A stretch of 64,000 bases of DNA from assembly GCA_902581585.1 (NCBI GenBank), contig CACHPB010000002.1, positions 128,709 through 192,708 on the forward strand. The letters are read 5' to 3'. The translations under genes were made by a program, and so were the position numbers. Each line of letters opens with the position of its first letter. The stretch's first letter is position 1. Below the pieces are notes generated by a model, which worked only from the letters and a program-made list of their open reading frames with translations, made no database searches and had not been told where the DNA came from. This document shows positions 1-7,621 of the stretch, piece after piece. The stretch is from an uncultured Pelagibacteraceae bacterium. GTDB lineage: Bacteria > Pseudomonadota > Alphaproteobacteria > Pelagibacterales > Pelagibacteraceae.

Positions 1-179
1 TTATGAAAGCAAAGAAAAAGCCTATTGAACAAATTAATGCGTCAGATCTAGGAGTTGATACTAACCCTAGAATAGAACATATTAAAATTGAGGAACCGCC
101 AAAAAGAAAAGCAGGTATAAAGGTTGCTAGTGTTGAGGAGTTGGTGCAAAAATTAAAAAATGAGGCTAAGGTAATATAA
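1..179 (+). CDS. etfB: Electron transfer flavoprotein beta subunit, C-terminal part
   Basis: Only the last 58 codons lie in the window, with codon boundaries at position 3; the gene begins upstream. The visible tail is lysine-rich and ends in a helical segment ([16 protein letters not shown]) typical of EtfB C-termini, the part that interacts with partner dehydrogenases. Its TAA stop overlaps the etfA ATG by one base (TAATG), so the two ETF subunits are translationally coupled, as expected for a heterodimer. ETF is the soluble FAD/AMP carrier that takes electrons from acyl-CoA, dimethylglycine and sarcosine dehydrogenases. The call rests on the tail sequence and on the etfA and ETF-QO genes that follow. 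Confidence 0.88.
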   Translation, partial: MKAKKKPIEQINASDLGVDTNPRIEHIKIEEPPKRKAGIKVASVEELVQKLKNEAKVI

Positions 180-1132
180 TGTCAGTTTTATTGATAGCAG
201 AGCATAACAATAAAGAAGTCAAATCATTTACTTTAAACGCAATTACAGCTGCATCTCAAATAGATCAAGACTTACATGTTTTATTGATTGGTCATAATGC
301 AGATGACGTTGCAAAATCCTTATCTGAGGTACCGTTGGTAAAAAAAGTACTTCATATGGACAATGAAATTTATGAAAATTATATTGCTGAAAATTATACT
401 TCAGCAATTTTAAAACATGCTGATAAATATTCTCATATAGTCTGTTCAGCAAATACCTTTGGAAAAAATCTAATGCCTAGAATTGCTGCATTATTAGATA
501 TTTCTCAAGTGAGTGATATAATAAAAGTAATTGCTCCAGATACATTCCTAAGACCAATTTATGCTGGTAACGCATTTGCTACTGTCAAAAGTAATGACGA
601 TAAAAAGTGTATAACAATAAGACCAACATCATTTGAGGCGGCTGAAACCACAGGTGGGTCAGCAGAAATTGAGAAAGTGGATGCAGCGGATAAAACTGAA
701 AATACAAAATTTGTGAACAGAGAGGAAATTAAATCAGATAGACCTGAATTAGGAACAGCTAGAATTGTTATTTCTGGAGGAAGAGGGCTGCAAAGTGGTG
801 AGAATTTCAAATTAATAACTGATGTTGCAGACAAATTAAATGCTGCAATAGGGGCATCAAGAGCAGCAGTTGATGCAGGTTATATTACAAACGAACATCA
901 GGTTGGACAAACAGGTAAAGTAGTAGTTCCAGACTTATATATAGCAGTTGGAATCTCTGGGGCTATCCAGCATTTAGCTGGCATGAAAGAAAGTAAAGTT
1001 ATCGTGGCTATAAATAAAGACGGTGAGGCACCAATTTTTAGTGTCGCAGACTACGGCTTAGAAGCTGATTTATTCGAAGCACTTCCTCAATTCTTAGAGG
1101 AGTTGAATAAATTAAACACTATACAAAAATAA
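179..1132 (+). CDS. etfA: Electron transfer flavoprotein alpha subunit
   Basis: 317 residues, normal length for EtfA. The N-terminal half is the ETF alpha/beta-type domain. The C-terminal half is the FAD-binding domain, with the ISGGRGL segment near residue 200, then [10 protein letters not shown], the QVGQTG loop and the [12 protein letters not shown] segment that hold the flavin. It carries electrons from several flavin dehydrogenases to ETF-ubiquinone oxidoreductase. It starts inside the etfB stop codon and lies 21 bases upstream of the ETF-QO gene, so the complete ETF route is one operon. A dimethylglycine dehydrogenase-family gene at 10326 in this window is a plausible electron donor. 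Confidence 0.97.
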   Translation: MSVLLIAEHNNKEVKSFTLNAITAASQIDQDLHVLLIGHNADDVAKSLSEVPLVKKVLHMDNEIYENYIAENYTSAILKHADKYSHIVCSANTFGKNLMPRIAALLDISQVSDIIKVIAPDTFLRPIYAGNAFATVKSNDDKKCITIRPTSFEAAETTGGSAEIEKVDAADKTENTKFVNREEIKSDRPELGTARIVISGGRGLQSGENFKLITDVADKLNAAIGASRAAVDAGYITNEHQVGQTGKVVVPDLYIAVGISGAIQHLAGMKESKVIVAINKDGEAPIFSVADYGLEADLFEALPQFLEELNKLNTIQK

Positions 1133-1153
1133 CAAATACTGTAAAAAAATAAT

Positions 1154-2773
1154 ATGTCCAGAGAAGTGATGGAATACGATGTAGTAATCGTAGGTGGCGG
1201 ACCATCAGGACTTTCAACTGCAATTAAATTAAAGCAGTTAAATCCAGATATTAATGTCTGCCTATTAGAAAAAGCATCTGAAATAGGTGCACATATTTTA
1301 TCAGGGAACGTGTTTGAAACACGAGCTTTAGATGAACTGTTGCCTAATTGGAAGGATCTTAATACACCAATTAAAACAAAAGTTACTAAAGAAAAATTTT
1401 TATTTTTAGGAAAGACTAAAAAAATTAGTTGGCCAACTTGGTTATTACCTAAAGTTCAACAAAATCATAATAACTATATAATTAGTCTTGCTAATTTATG
1501 TAGATGGTTAGCAGAGCAAGCTGAAAATTTAGGTGTTGAAATATTTCCAGGGTTTCCTGCAAGTGAGGTTTTATATAATGAAGATGGTTCTGTGAAAGGT
1601 ATTGCAACTCAAGATATGGGTTTAGATAAAGATGGAAATAAAAAAGATAGTTATGAACCAGGAATGGAACTTCACGCAAAAGTTACAGTTTTTGCAGAAG
1701 GGTGTAGAGGACATTTGGGTAAAGAATTAATCAAAAAATTTGAATTAGATAAAGGAAAAGATCCACAACAGTATGGAATAGGATTTAAAGAAATTTGGGA
1801 ATTAAAAGAAGAAAATCACGACGAAGGTCTAGTGATGCATACTGCAGGTTGGCCATTAGATAATAGCACCTACGGGGGAAGCTTTGTTTATCATGCTGAA
1901 AATAAACAAATATTTTTAGGATATGTCATTGGTCTTGATTATAAAAATCCACATCTTTCACCATTTGACGAATTTCAAAAGTTTAAAACTCATCCTGCGA
2001 TTAGATCAATATTAGAAGGTGGTAAAAGAATATCATACGGAGCAAGAGCATTAATAGAGGGAGGTTTTCAAAGTCTACCTAAGATGTTTATGCCAGGTGC
2101 ATTATTAGTTGGTTGTGATGCTGGTACATTAAATATGCCAAAAATTAAAGGATCACATACTGCAATGAAGAGCGGGATGATTGCAGCTGAGACTATTGTA
2201 GATCATTTAAATTCAAACAAAAAATTATCTGTTTATGAAGAAAAATTTAAAAATAGTTGGGTTTATAAGGAATTATATGAAGCCAGAAATGTTAAACCAA
2301 GTTTTAGTTGGGGTTTAATTTTGGGAATAATATTTACAGGAATTGATCAAATTTTATTTAAAGGAAAATTACCTTTTACTCTTAAACATAAGCATGCTGA
2401 TCACGAAACATTGAAGCCCGCTAATGAAATGCCTAAAATAGAGTATCCAAAACCAGATAATGTGATTACATTTGATAAAACTAGTTCAGTTTACTTAACA
2501 GGAACAAACCATACTGATAACCAACCTGTTCATCTTCAACTTAAAGATAAAGATTTGCCAATCAAATATACTTTAGGAAAATATGATGAGCCTGCTCAAA
2601 GATATTGCCCTGTTGGTGTTTATGAAATACAGAAAGAAAATGAAGTTGAAAAGTTTGTTATAAATTCTCAAAACTGTATTCATTGCAAAACTTGCGATAT
2701 AAAAGAGCCATCACAAAATATTACATGGGTTACTCCAGAAGGTGGCGGCGGACCTAAGTATGGAAATATGTGA
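1154..2773 (+). CDS. Electron transfer flavoprotein-ubiquinone oxidoreductase
   Basis: 539 residues, the usual size of ETF-QO. An N-terminal FAD Rossmann motif (VIVGGGPSG) begins at about residue 10. The C-terminal ferredoxin-like region carries the cysteines of a 4Fe-4S cluster (RYCPVG, then CIHCKTCD near residue 510) and the conserved WVTPEGGGGPKY ending. The enzyme is a monotopic inner-membrane protein that oxidises reduced ETF and passes electrons to ubiquinone. It follows etfBA directly, as expected. The stop abuts the stop of the convergent DUF2237 gene with no spacer. A second in-frame ATG six codons in (MEYDVV) is an alternative start. Confidence 0.97.
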   Translation: MSREVMEYDVVIVGGGPSGLSTAIKLKQLNPDINVCLLEKASEIGAHILSGNVFETRALDELLPNWKDLNTPIKTKVTKEKFLFLGKTKKISWPTWLLPKVQQNHNNYIISLANLCRWLAEQAENLGVEIFPGFPASEVLYNEDGSVKGIATQDMGLDKDGNKKDSYEPGMELHAKVTVFAEGCRGHLGKELIKKFELDKGKDPQQYGIGFKEIWELKEENHDEGLVMHTAGWPLDNSTYGGSFVYHAENKQIFLGYVIGLDYKNPHLSPFDEFQKFKTHPAIRSILEGGKRISYGARALIEGGFQSLPKMFMPGALLVGCDAGTLNMPKIKGSHTAMKSGMIAAETIVDHLNSNKKLSVYEEKFKNSWVYKELYEARNVKPSFSWGLILGIIFTGIDQILFKGKLPFTLKHKHADHETLKPANEMPKIEYPKPDNVITFDKTSSVYLTGTNHTDNQPVHLQLKDKDLPIKYTLGKYDEPAQRYCPVGVYEIQKENEVEKFVINSQNCIHCKTCDIKEPSQNITWVTPEGGGGPKYGNM

Positions 2774-3148
2774 TTAGGAAAGATCTATTGCAAACTTTTT
2801 TAAAGTTTCAATTGGCACAAGTTTTAAAGTGTTCATATGAGTTTTTTTTAGATAAATAGAACATCCAATTCCTGCTTCTAAGGCTCTAGCAACCCAACCT
2901 GCACATACACACCAGTTATCACCATCTTTAAGTCCGGGAAAACCAAACTCAGGGTGAGGCGTGATTAAATCATTACCAGCTTCTTTACACCATTGTAAAA
3001 ATTCATCGTTAACTTTTACACAAACTGTATGTAACCCATGATCATTTTCATCTGTATTGCAACAACCATCTCTAAACCAACCAGTTAAAGGATTTTTTGA
3101 ACATTCTTCTAGATCCTCTCCAAGAACATTTTTTTGAATTTCACTCAT
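2774..3148 (-). CDS. DUF2237 family protein
   Basis: 124 residues rich in Cys, Trp and Gly, with the pattern NVLGEDLEEC, PLTGWFRDGCC, HTVCV, FGFPGLKDGDNWCVCAGWW-like and a hydrophobic tail. These match the DUF2237 family, small bacterial proteins of unknown function. The conserved cysteines suggest metal binding or redox activity, but nothing here proves it. Its ATG overlaps the stop of hisI by one base, so it is co-translated with that gene. Family membership is fairly sure; the function is unknown. Confidence 0.85.
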   Translation of the reverse strand: MSEIQKNVLGEDLEECSKNPLTGWFRDGCCNTDENDHGLHTVCVKVNDEFLQWCKEAGNDLITPHPEFGFPGLKDGDNWCVCAGWVARALEAGIGCSIYLKKTHMNTLKLVPIETLKKFAIDLS

Positions 3149-3615
3149 TAAATTTTGGTAGGATTTGGTTGTCCTTTATAAACAACTTCTGGATCAAATT
3201 TTTTATTTTCTTCTTCAAATTTCATTTCGACTTTTCGACCATTCTCAATTTTTCCCATTGGAACCGATCTATAAAAGCAAGATCTATAACCAACATGGCA
3301 ACTAGCTCCGTCACCAATATCAACAGTAATCCATACCGCATCTTGATCGTCATCAATTCTTATTTCTTTTACTTTTTGAGTAAATCCACTTGTTTTTCCT
3401 TTATGCCAAATCGCTTTTCTAGATCTACTCCAGTAATGAGCTTCTTTTGTTTCAATAGTCATTTTTAATGCTTCAACGTTCATATACCCATGCATTAGAA
3501 TTTCTTTAGTTTTACTGCATGTAGTAATCACAGGAATTAAACCATCATTATCAAATTTTGGCGATAATAGGTTACCTTCCTCTATATCAGCGACATTTTC
3601 TCTTTTTTTAAACAT
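3148..3615 (-). CDS. hisI: Phosphoribosyl-AMP cyclohydrolase
   Basis: 155 residues, slightly longer than stand-alone HisI enzymes because of about 20 extra N-terminal residues. It opens the purine ring of phosphoribosyl-AMP in the third step of histidine synthesis. Diagnostic segments are MHGYMNVEAL, the ARSRKAIWHKG-type block (here YWSRSRKAIWHKG), DDDQDAVWI and the C-terminal Cys motif CHVGYRSCFYR, whose cysteines bind zinc. It is not fused to HisE and is away from other his genes. It forms a two-gene minus-strand unit with the DUF2237 gene. Confidence 0.95.
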   Translation of the reverse strand: MFKKRENVADIEEGNLLSPKFDNDGLIPVITTCSKTKEILMHGYMNVEALKMTIETKEAHYWSRSRKAIWHKGKTSGFTQKVKEIRIDDDQDAVWITVDIGDGASCHVGYRSCFYRSVPMGKIENGRKVEMKFEEENKKFDPEVVYKGQPNPTKI

Positions 3616-3694
3616 ATATAATCCGCATTATCTAGCATATTAATGAATATATTAAATATTTTAATTTTAAGGATTTACTGTATAAAAAGGCGCT

Positions 3695-4303
3695 ATGAAA
3701 TTAGTAAAAGACACAGACAATAAAAATTTAGAGACTAAACAAGTTTCAGATAAAGAAGCTGAAGAAGCTTTGATTAAGATATTAACTTGGATTGGTGAGG
3801 ATCCAAATAGAGAAGGTTTGTTAGAAACACCAAAGAGAGTAATAAAAGCATATAAGGAATTTTTTAGTGGGTATAAAGAGGATGCTAATAAAGTTTTAGA
3901 AAAAACTTTTGGTGACGTTGAAGGATATAATGACATGGTAATTCAAAAGAATATATCTGTGCAAAGTCATTGCGAACATCATATGGTTCCAATATTGGGT
4001 ATGGCACACGTTGCATACATACCAAAAGAAAGAGTTGTAGGACTAAGTAAGCTAGCAAGGGTTGTTGATGTATTTGCAAAAAGGTTGCAAACACAAGAAA
4101 GATTAACACTACAAATTGCTAAATCAATTATGACTGCTCTTGATGCTAAGGGTGTTGCAGTAACAATCGATGCAGCTCATCAATGTATGACTACTAGAGG
4201 GATAAAAAAAGAAAGAGCATCTACAGTTACTAATTACTTTTTAGGTCAATTTAAGGACGATCTTTCTATTCAGAATAGATACTTACGATTTATTAAAGAA
4301 TAG
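3695..4303 (+). CDS. folE: GTP cyclohydrolase I
   Basis: 202 residues, normal for type IA FolE. The enzyme converts GTP to 7,8-dihydroneopterin triphosphate, the entry step to tetrahydrofolate. Zinc ligands are visible in SHCEHHMVP and in HQCMTTRG, and substrate-binding segments GLSKLARVV and RLQTQERLT are present. The first 20 residues are a variable acidic stretch. Folate supply fits a genome using glycine-cleavage T-type enzymes such as the 10326 gene. It is divergent from hisI, with a 79-base shared upstream region. Confidence 0.97.
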   Translation: MKLVKDTDNKNLETKQVSDKEAEEALIKILTWIGEDPNREGLLETPKRVIKAYKEFFSGYKEDANKVLEKTFGDVEGYNDMVIQKNISVQSHCEHHMVPILGMAHVAYIPKERVVGLSKLARVVDVFAKRLQTQERLTLQIAKSIMTALDAKGVAVTIDAAHQCMTTRGIKKERASTVTNYFLGQFKDDLSIQNRYLRFIKE

Positions 4304-4316
4304 AGTATAATCACAT

Positions 4317-5321
4317 ATGTCTGATACTTTCAAAGCCCTGGTTATAAACCAGGTGGGTGAAAATTTTTCTCAAGAAGTTAAAGAATTAAATTTTGATTTT
4401 TTAAACGAAGGTGAAGTTTTAGTTAAAATACAATACTCAGATCTTAATTATAAGGATGCTTTGATTTTAAAAGATGGTGCAAAATTAGTTAAAGAGTTTC
4501 CAAGAATTCCTGGAATTGATTTCTCAGGTACAGTAGCAGAAAGCAAGTCAGATGAATTTAAAGAAGGTGATGAGGTAATACTTACTGGTTGTAGGGTTGG
4601 AGAATTATTTCATGGAGGATTCTCTCAATATGCAAGAGTTAAAAAAGAATTTCTGATAAAGAAACCTTCAGGTATTGATTTGAAGCAAGCAATGATGATG
4701 GGTACTGCAGGCTTTACAGCAATGTTGTGCGCATTTGCCGTTAAAGCAAAAGAAGAATTATTACTACAAAGTAAAGTGAATGATGTCCTTGTAACAGGTT
4801 CAACAGGTGGAGTAGGGATGGTTGCAGTAAATATTCTGTCAAAAATGGGATGTAATGTAACCGCAATCACAGGAAAACCTGAAAAAGCTGATTATTTAAA
4901 AGAATTAGGAGCAAAAACTGTTTTAGATCGTAAAGAATTTGAAGGTGAACCAAGATTAATTGGTAAAGGTACTTGGGATGGTGTTGTTGACACTGTTGGT
5001 GGAAATATTTTAGCAAACGCAATATCTCAAACAAGATTAAAAGGAATTGTAGCTGTTTGTGGTAATGCGAGTGGAACTAACAAATTAAATACTTCTGTTG
5101 TTCCTTTTTATATCAGAGCTGTAAAACTATGGGGCGTAGACTCAGTTAATGTAAGCAACAAAAGAAAAGAATTTGTATGGGGTGAAGTACCAAGTTTAGT
5201 AGATTTTAGTATTATAGAAAAATCAATTAAAATAGTTGGGCTTGAAGAACTATTGACTGTATTTCCGGAAATGCTTGAAGGAAAACTGAAAAATAGAATT
5301 CTAGTGGATGTAAATAAATAA
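4317..5321 (+). CDS. acuI: YhdH/AcuI-type quinone oxidoreductase family protein, probable acryloyl-CoA reductase
   Basis: 334 residues of the zinc-free MDR superfamily. Typical YhdH/AcuI features are the SDLNYKDAL block near residue 40, PGIDFSGTV, the GTAGFTA segment and the NADP-binding VTGSTGGVG motif near residue 160. AcuI reduces acryloyl-CoA to propionyl-CoA with NADPH, detoxifying acrylate; in marine alphaproteobacteria it is linked to DMSP use. That specific substrate is inference from the family and the likely host. The stop overlaps the ATG of a LysR regulator (TAATG), so the two are co-translated. Confidence 0.85.
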   Translation: MSDTFKALVINQVGENFSQEVKELNFDFLNEGEVLVKIQYSDLNYKDALILKDGAKLVKEFPRIPGIDFSGTVAESKSDEFKEGDEVILTGCRVGELFHGGFSQYARVKKEFLIKKPSGIDLKQAMMMGTAGFTAMLCAFAVKAKEELLLQSKVNDVLVTGSTGGVGMVAVNILSKMGCNVTAITGKPEKADYLKELGAKTVLDRKEFEGEPRLIGKGTWDGVVDTVGGNILANAISQTRLKGIVAVCGNASGTNKLNTSVVPFYIRAVKLWGVDSVNVSNKRKEFVWGEVPSLVDFSIIEKSIKIVGLEELLTVFPEMLEGKLKNRILVDVNK

Positions 5322-6211
5322 TGGATTGGGACAAATTAAAAATTTTTCATGCAGTAGCTGAAGCTGGTAGTTTTACAAGCGCTACTATAATTTTAAATCT
5401 AAGCCAATCTGCAATTAGTAGACAAATTCAATCTTTAGAAGAAGATTTAAAAGTAAAGTTATTTGAAAGACATGCAAGAGGACTAACGCTCACAGAAAAT
5501 GGTGAATATGTTTATAAAACTGCACATGAAGTTATTAGTAAACTAAAGGAGGTAGAAACAACTTTAGGAGATCAAAAACATAAACCAACTGGAAAACTAA
5601 CAATTACAACTGTAAGAAGTTTTGGCACTCACTGGTTAACACCAAGGATTCAAGAATTTATGCAATTAAATCCAGAAATTGAAATAGAATTAATTTTTGA
5701 CGATAAAGAATTAGATCTAAGTACTAGACAAGCTGATATTGGCATTTTTATGAGAAGACCTAAACAATTAAATTATATTCAAAGAAAATTGATGGATATT
5801 AATTACCATATTTATGGGTCTACTAAATATTTAGAAAAATATGGAATACCAAAAACAATAAATGATTTAAGCAAACACAAATTTATATCTTTTGGAAGAG
5901 GTGCACCGTCTCCTGTTTTTAACCCTGATTGGGCATTAAAATTAGGAGTGAAGGACAATAAAAAAAGGAAAACTGTTATGAAGGTAAATAGTGTGATGGG
6001 ATTATTGCTAGCAGTTGAAAGTGGAGTAGGTCTTGCTGCTTTGCCTGATTATTTGGTATCATTATCAAGAAATGTAATTAAAGTTTTACCTAACGTCGAA
6101 GGCCCAATTACGGAAGCACATTTCGTTTTTCCAGAATCTCTTAAAAACGTGGCTAGAGTTACAACCTTCAGAAATTTTCTTTATAGTAAAATTTCTGAGT
6201 TTAAGTCTTAA
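5321..6211 (+). CDS. LysR-family transcriptional regulator
   Basis: 296 residues with the LysR layout: an N-terminal winged helix-turn-helix over residues 1-60 (FHAVAEAGSFTSA, LSQSAISRQIQSLE, LFERHARGLTLT) and a C-terminal periplasmic-binding-like effector domain from about residue 90. It starts within the acuI stop codon and so is expressed with acuI rather than divergently, which is less usual for LysR genes. Its targets cannot be read from the sequence; acuI is the obvious candidate. Confidence 0.92.
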   Translation: MDWDKLKIFHAVAEAGSFTSATIILNLSQSAISRQIQSLEEDLKVKLFERHARGLTLTENGEYVYKTAHEVISKLKEVETTLGDQKHKPTGKLTITTVRSFGTHWLTPRIQEFMQLNPEIEIELIFDDKELDLSTRQADIGIFMRRPKQLNYIQRKLMDINYHIYGSTKYLEKYGIPKTINDLSKHKFISFGRGAPSPVFNPDWALKLGVKDNKKRKTVMKVNSVMGLLLAVESGVGLAALPDYLVSLSRNVIKVLPNVEGPITEAHFVFPESLKNVARVTTFRNFLYSKISEFKS

Positions 6212-6251
6212 AAACACTAAAAATCACATAAATTATATGTGCGACACTATT

Positions 6252-6270
6252 GAGATTGATAATCATTATC
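6252..6270 (+). promoter_or_regulatory. Fur-box-like operator upstream of the iron-binding protein gene
   Basis: The 19 bases GAGATTGATAATCATTATC match the classical Fur box GATAATGATAATCATTATC at 17 of 19 positions by direct comparison. They include a perfect 6-1-6 inverted repeat (GATAAT-C-ATTATC, 6258-6270). The site sits just upstream of the putative -35 element of the ferric-binding protein gene, where a bound repressor would block transcription. Fur-type control of iron uptake is well established in proteobacteria; control here is inferred. Confidence 0.8.
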
Positions 6271-6271
6271 A

Positions 6272-6300
6272 TTGCGAATAGTTCTCAAAATCATTATAAA
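6272..6300 (+). promoter_or_regulatory. Probable sigma-70 promoter of the iron transporter operon
   Basis: A -35-like TTGCGA (6272-6277) and a -10-like TATAAA (6295-6300) are separated by 17 bases, the preferred spacing. They lie 28 bases upstream of the start codon at 6329 and immediately downstream of the Fur-box-like palindrome. In so AT-rich a genome -10 matches arise by chance, but the spacing and the adjacent operator support it. Confidence 0.55.
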
Positions 6301-6328
6301 TACATTAACAATTAACATAGAGAGATAA

Positions 6329-7357
6329 ATGAAAAAAATATCAATTTCAGCTTTAATTCTATCATTATTTGTTTCAACTTTTGCTAAAGCAAATGAAGTG
6401 AATATATTCAATGCTAGACACTATAAAGCTGACGCAGAACTTTATAGCAAATTTACTGCAGCAACTGGAATTAAAGTAAATTTAATTAATGGTAAAGCTG
6501 GAGCTTTAGAGAAAAGAATGATCGAGGAAGGTGCAGATTCAGCTGCCGATCTTTACATCACAGCAGATGCAGGAAGATGTGGTGCTTTTAAAGCAAAAGG
6601 TATGACGCAAGCAGGACTTGTTTCACCAACTATCAAATCTTCAGTTCCAAAAAACTTTAGAACAACTCACTGGGTTGGCGTAGCTAAGAGAGCTAGAATA
6701 GTCTATTACGCTCCAGAAAGAGTAAGTGGAGCAGAATTATCTGGACTAACTTATGAAAGTCTGGCTGATCCTAAATGGAAAGGTAGAATTGCAATAAGAG
6801 CATCTAGCAATATTTACAATAAATCTTTAGTAGCATCATTAGTAAAAAATAATGGAAAAAAAGCTGCTAGAGAGTGGGCAAAAGGTGTTGTTGCCAATAT
6901 GGCAAGAGATCCTAAAGGAAATGACAGAGCTCAGATTATGGCAGTTGCCGCAGGAGAAGCAGACATTGCAGTTGCAAACACATACTATTTAGCTTTGATG
7001 TTATCCGGGAACAAAGGTGCAGAACAACAAGCAGCAGCTAGAAAAGTAAAGGCATTTTTCCCTAATCAAAATGATAGAGGAACACATATGAATATTAGTT
7101 GTGCTGCTCTAGTTAAAGGTGCTCCAAATAAAGCTAATGCAATTGCACTTGTAGATTATTTATTATCACCAGAAGCACAAGAACATTTCACTAATAATAC
7201 TTTTGAGTTTCCGATGATTGCAGGTGTTTCACCAAACCCGTTAGTAGTAAACAACTTAGGTTTAGATTTTAAACAAGATTTTACCACAAGCGTTGCTAGT
7301 TATGGAGCTAAGCAAGCGGATGCATTAGAAGTAATGACAGCTGCAGGTTGGAAATAA
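6329..7357 (+). CDS. Ferric iron ABC transporter, periplasmic iron-binding protein (FbpA/SfuA family)
   Basis: 342 residues with a Sec signal peptide (about residues 1-21, ending AKA before NEVNIFNARHY). It is a transferrin-like ferric-binding protein. The adjacent tyrosine pair that coordinates Fe(III) is present at residues 219-220 (ANTYYLALML), and the LINGKAGALEKR and LYITADAGR segments are typical. It captures Fe(III) in the periplasm for the permease at 7622 and the ATPase at 9243. A GAGAGA ribosome-binding site precedes the ATG. Upstream lie a Fur-box-like operator and a promoter. The hairpin at 7542-7574 probably limits read-through, giving more binding protein than permease. Confidence 0.95.
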   Translation: MKKISISALILSLFVSTFAKANEVNIFNARHYKADAELYSKFTAATGIKVNLINGKAGALEKRMIEEGADSAADLYITADAGRCGAFKAKGMTQAGLVSPTIKSSVPKNFRTTHWVGVAKRARIVYYAPERVSGAELSGLTYESLADPKWKGRIAIRASSNIYNKSLVASLVKNNGKKAAREWAKGVVANMARDPKGNDRAQIMAVAAGEADIAVANTYYLALMLSGNKGAEQQAAARKVKAFFPNQNDRGTHMNISCAALVKGAPNKANAIALVDYLLSPEAQEHFTNNTFEFPMIAGVSPNPLVVNNLGLDFKQDFTTSVASYGAKQADALEVMTAAGWK

Positions 7358-7380
7358 CATTGAGGACTAAAAAAAAATTT

Positions 7381-7530
7381 ATGTCTGATGTTAATTACAA
7401 TAAATCAGTCAAGCCTTGTATCCCATGTGCTGTGGAGTGTAAAAAAATTAACAAAAGAATAAATAAAAGAAAGTTATCAGAGATAAATACTAAAGATTTT
7501 CCGCACATTCTAAAAGTATTCAATATCTGA
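7381..7530 (+). CDS. Small Cys-rich hypothetical protein in the iron transport operon
   Basis: A possible 49-residue basic protein between the iron-binding protein gene and the operon hairpin. The only striking feature is a CxxCxxxC cluster (KPCIPCAVECKK, residues 11-22), which could bind a metal or an iron-sulfur cluster; the rest is Lys/Arg/Asn-rich. Without it the gap between the binding protein gene and the hairpin would be unusually long for this genome. The start is uncertain: ATG 7381 has only a distant GAGG, and TTG 7360 is in frame. It could be non-coding. I do not recognise a family. Confidence 0.4.
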   Translation: MSDVNYNKSVKPCIPCAVECKKINKRINKRKLSEINTKDFPHILKVFNI

Positions 7531-7541
7531 CCTTTTTTAAT

Positions 7542-7574
7542 AAAAGTGCCTATGTATCTTTCGTAGGCACTTTT
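7542..7574 (+). terminator. Hairpin between iron-binding protein and permease genes
   Basis: An 11-base-pair perfect stem (AAAAGTGCCTA with TAGGCACTTTT) encloses an 11-base loop. The 3' arm ends in four T residues followed by an AT-rich run. It probably acts as a partial rho-independent terminator or mRNA 3' stabiliser, keeping binding-protein transcripts more abundant than the downstream permease and ATPase messages. Confidence 0.7.
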
Positions 7575-7621
7575 AAATTATTAAATTGAGACTATATTTA
7601 AAATTAAATTAAATTACTCTT

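Noticed and set aside
3097-3468. Plus-strand open frame of 123 codons opposite hisI
   Set aside because: It lies inside the coding frames of hisI and the DUF2237 gene, both with clear family motifs; the product is Phe/Ser/Asn-rich and typical of an antisense frame in AT-rich DNA.
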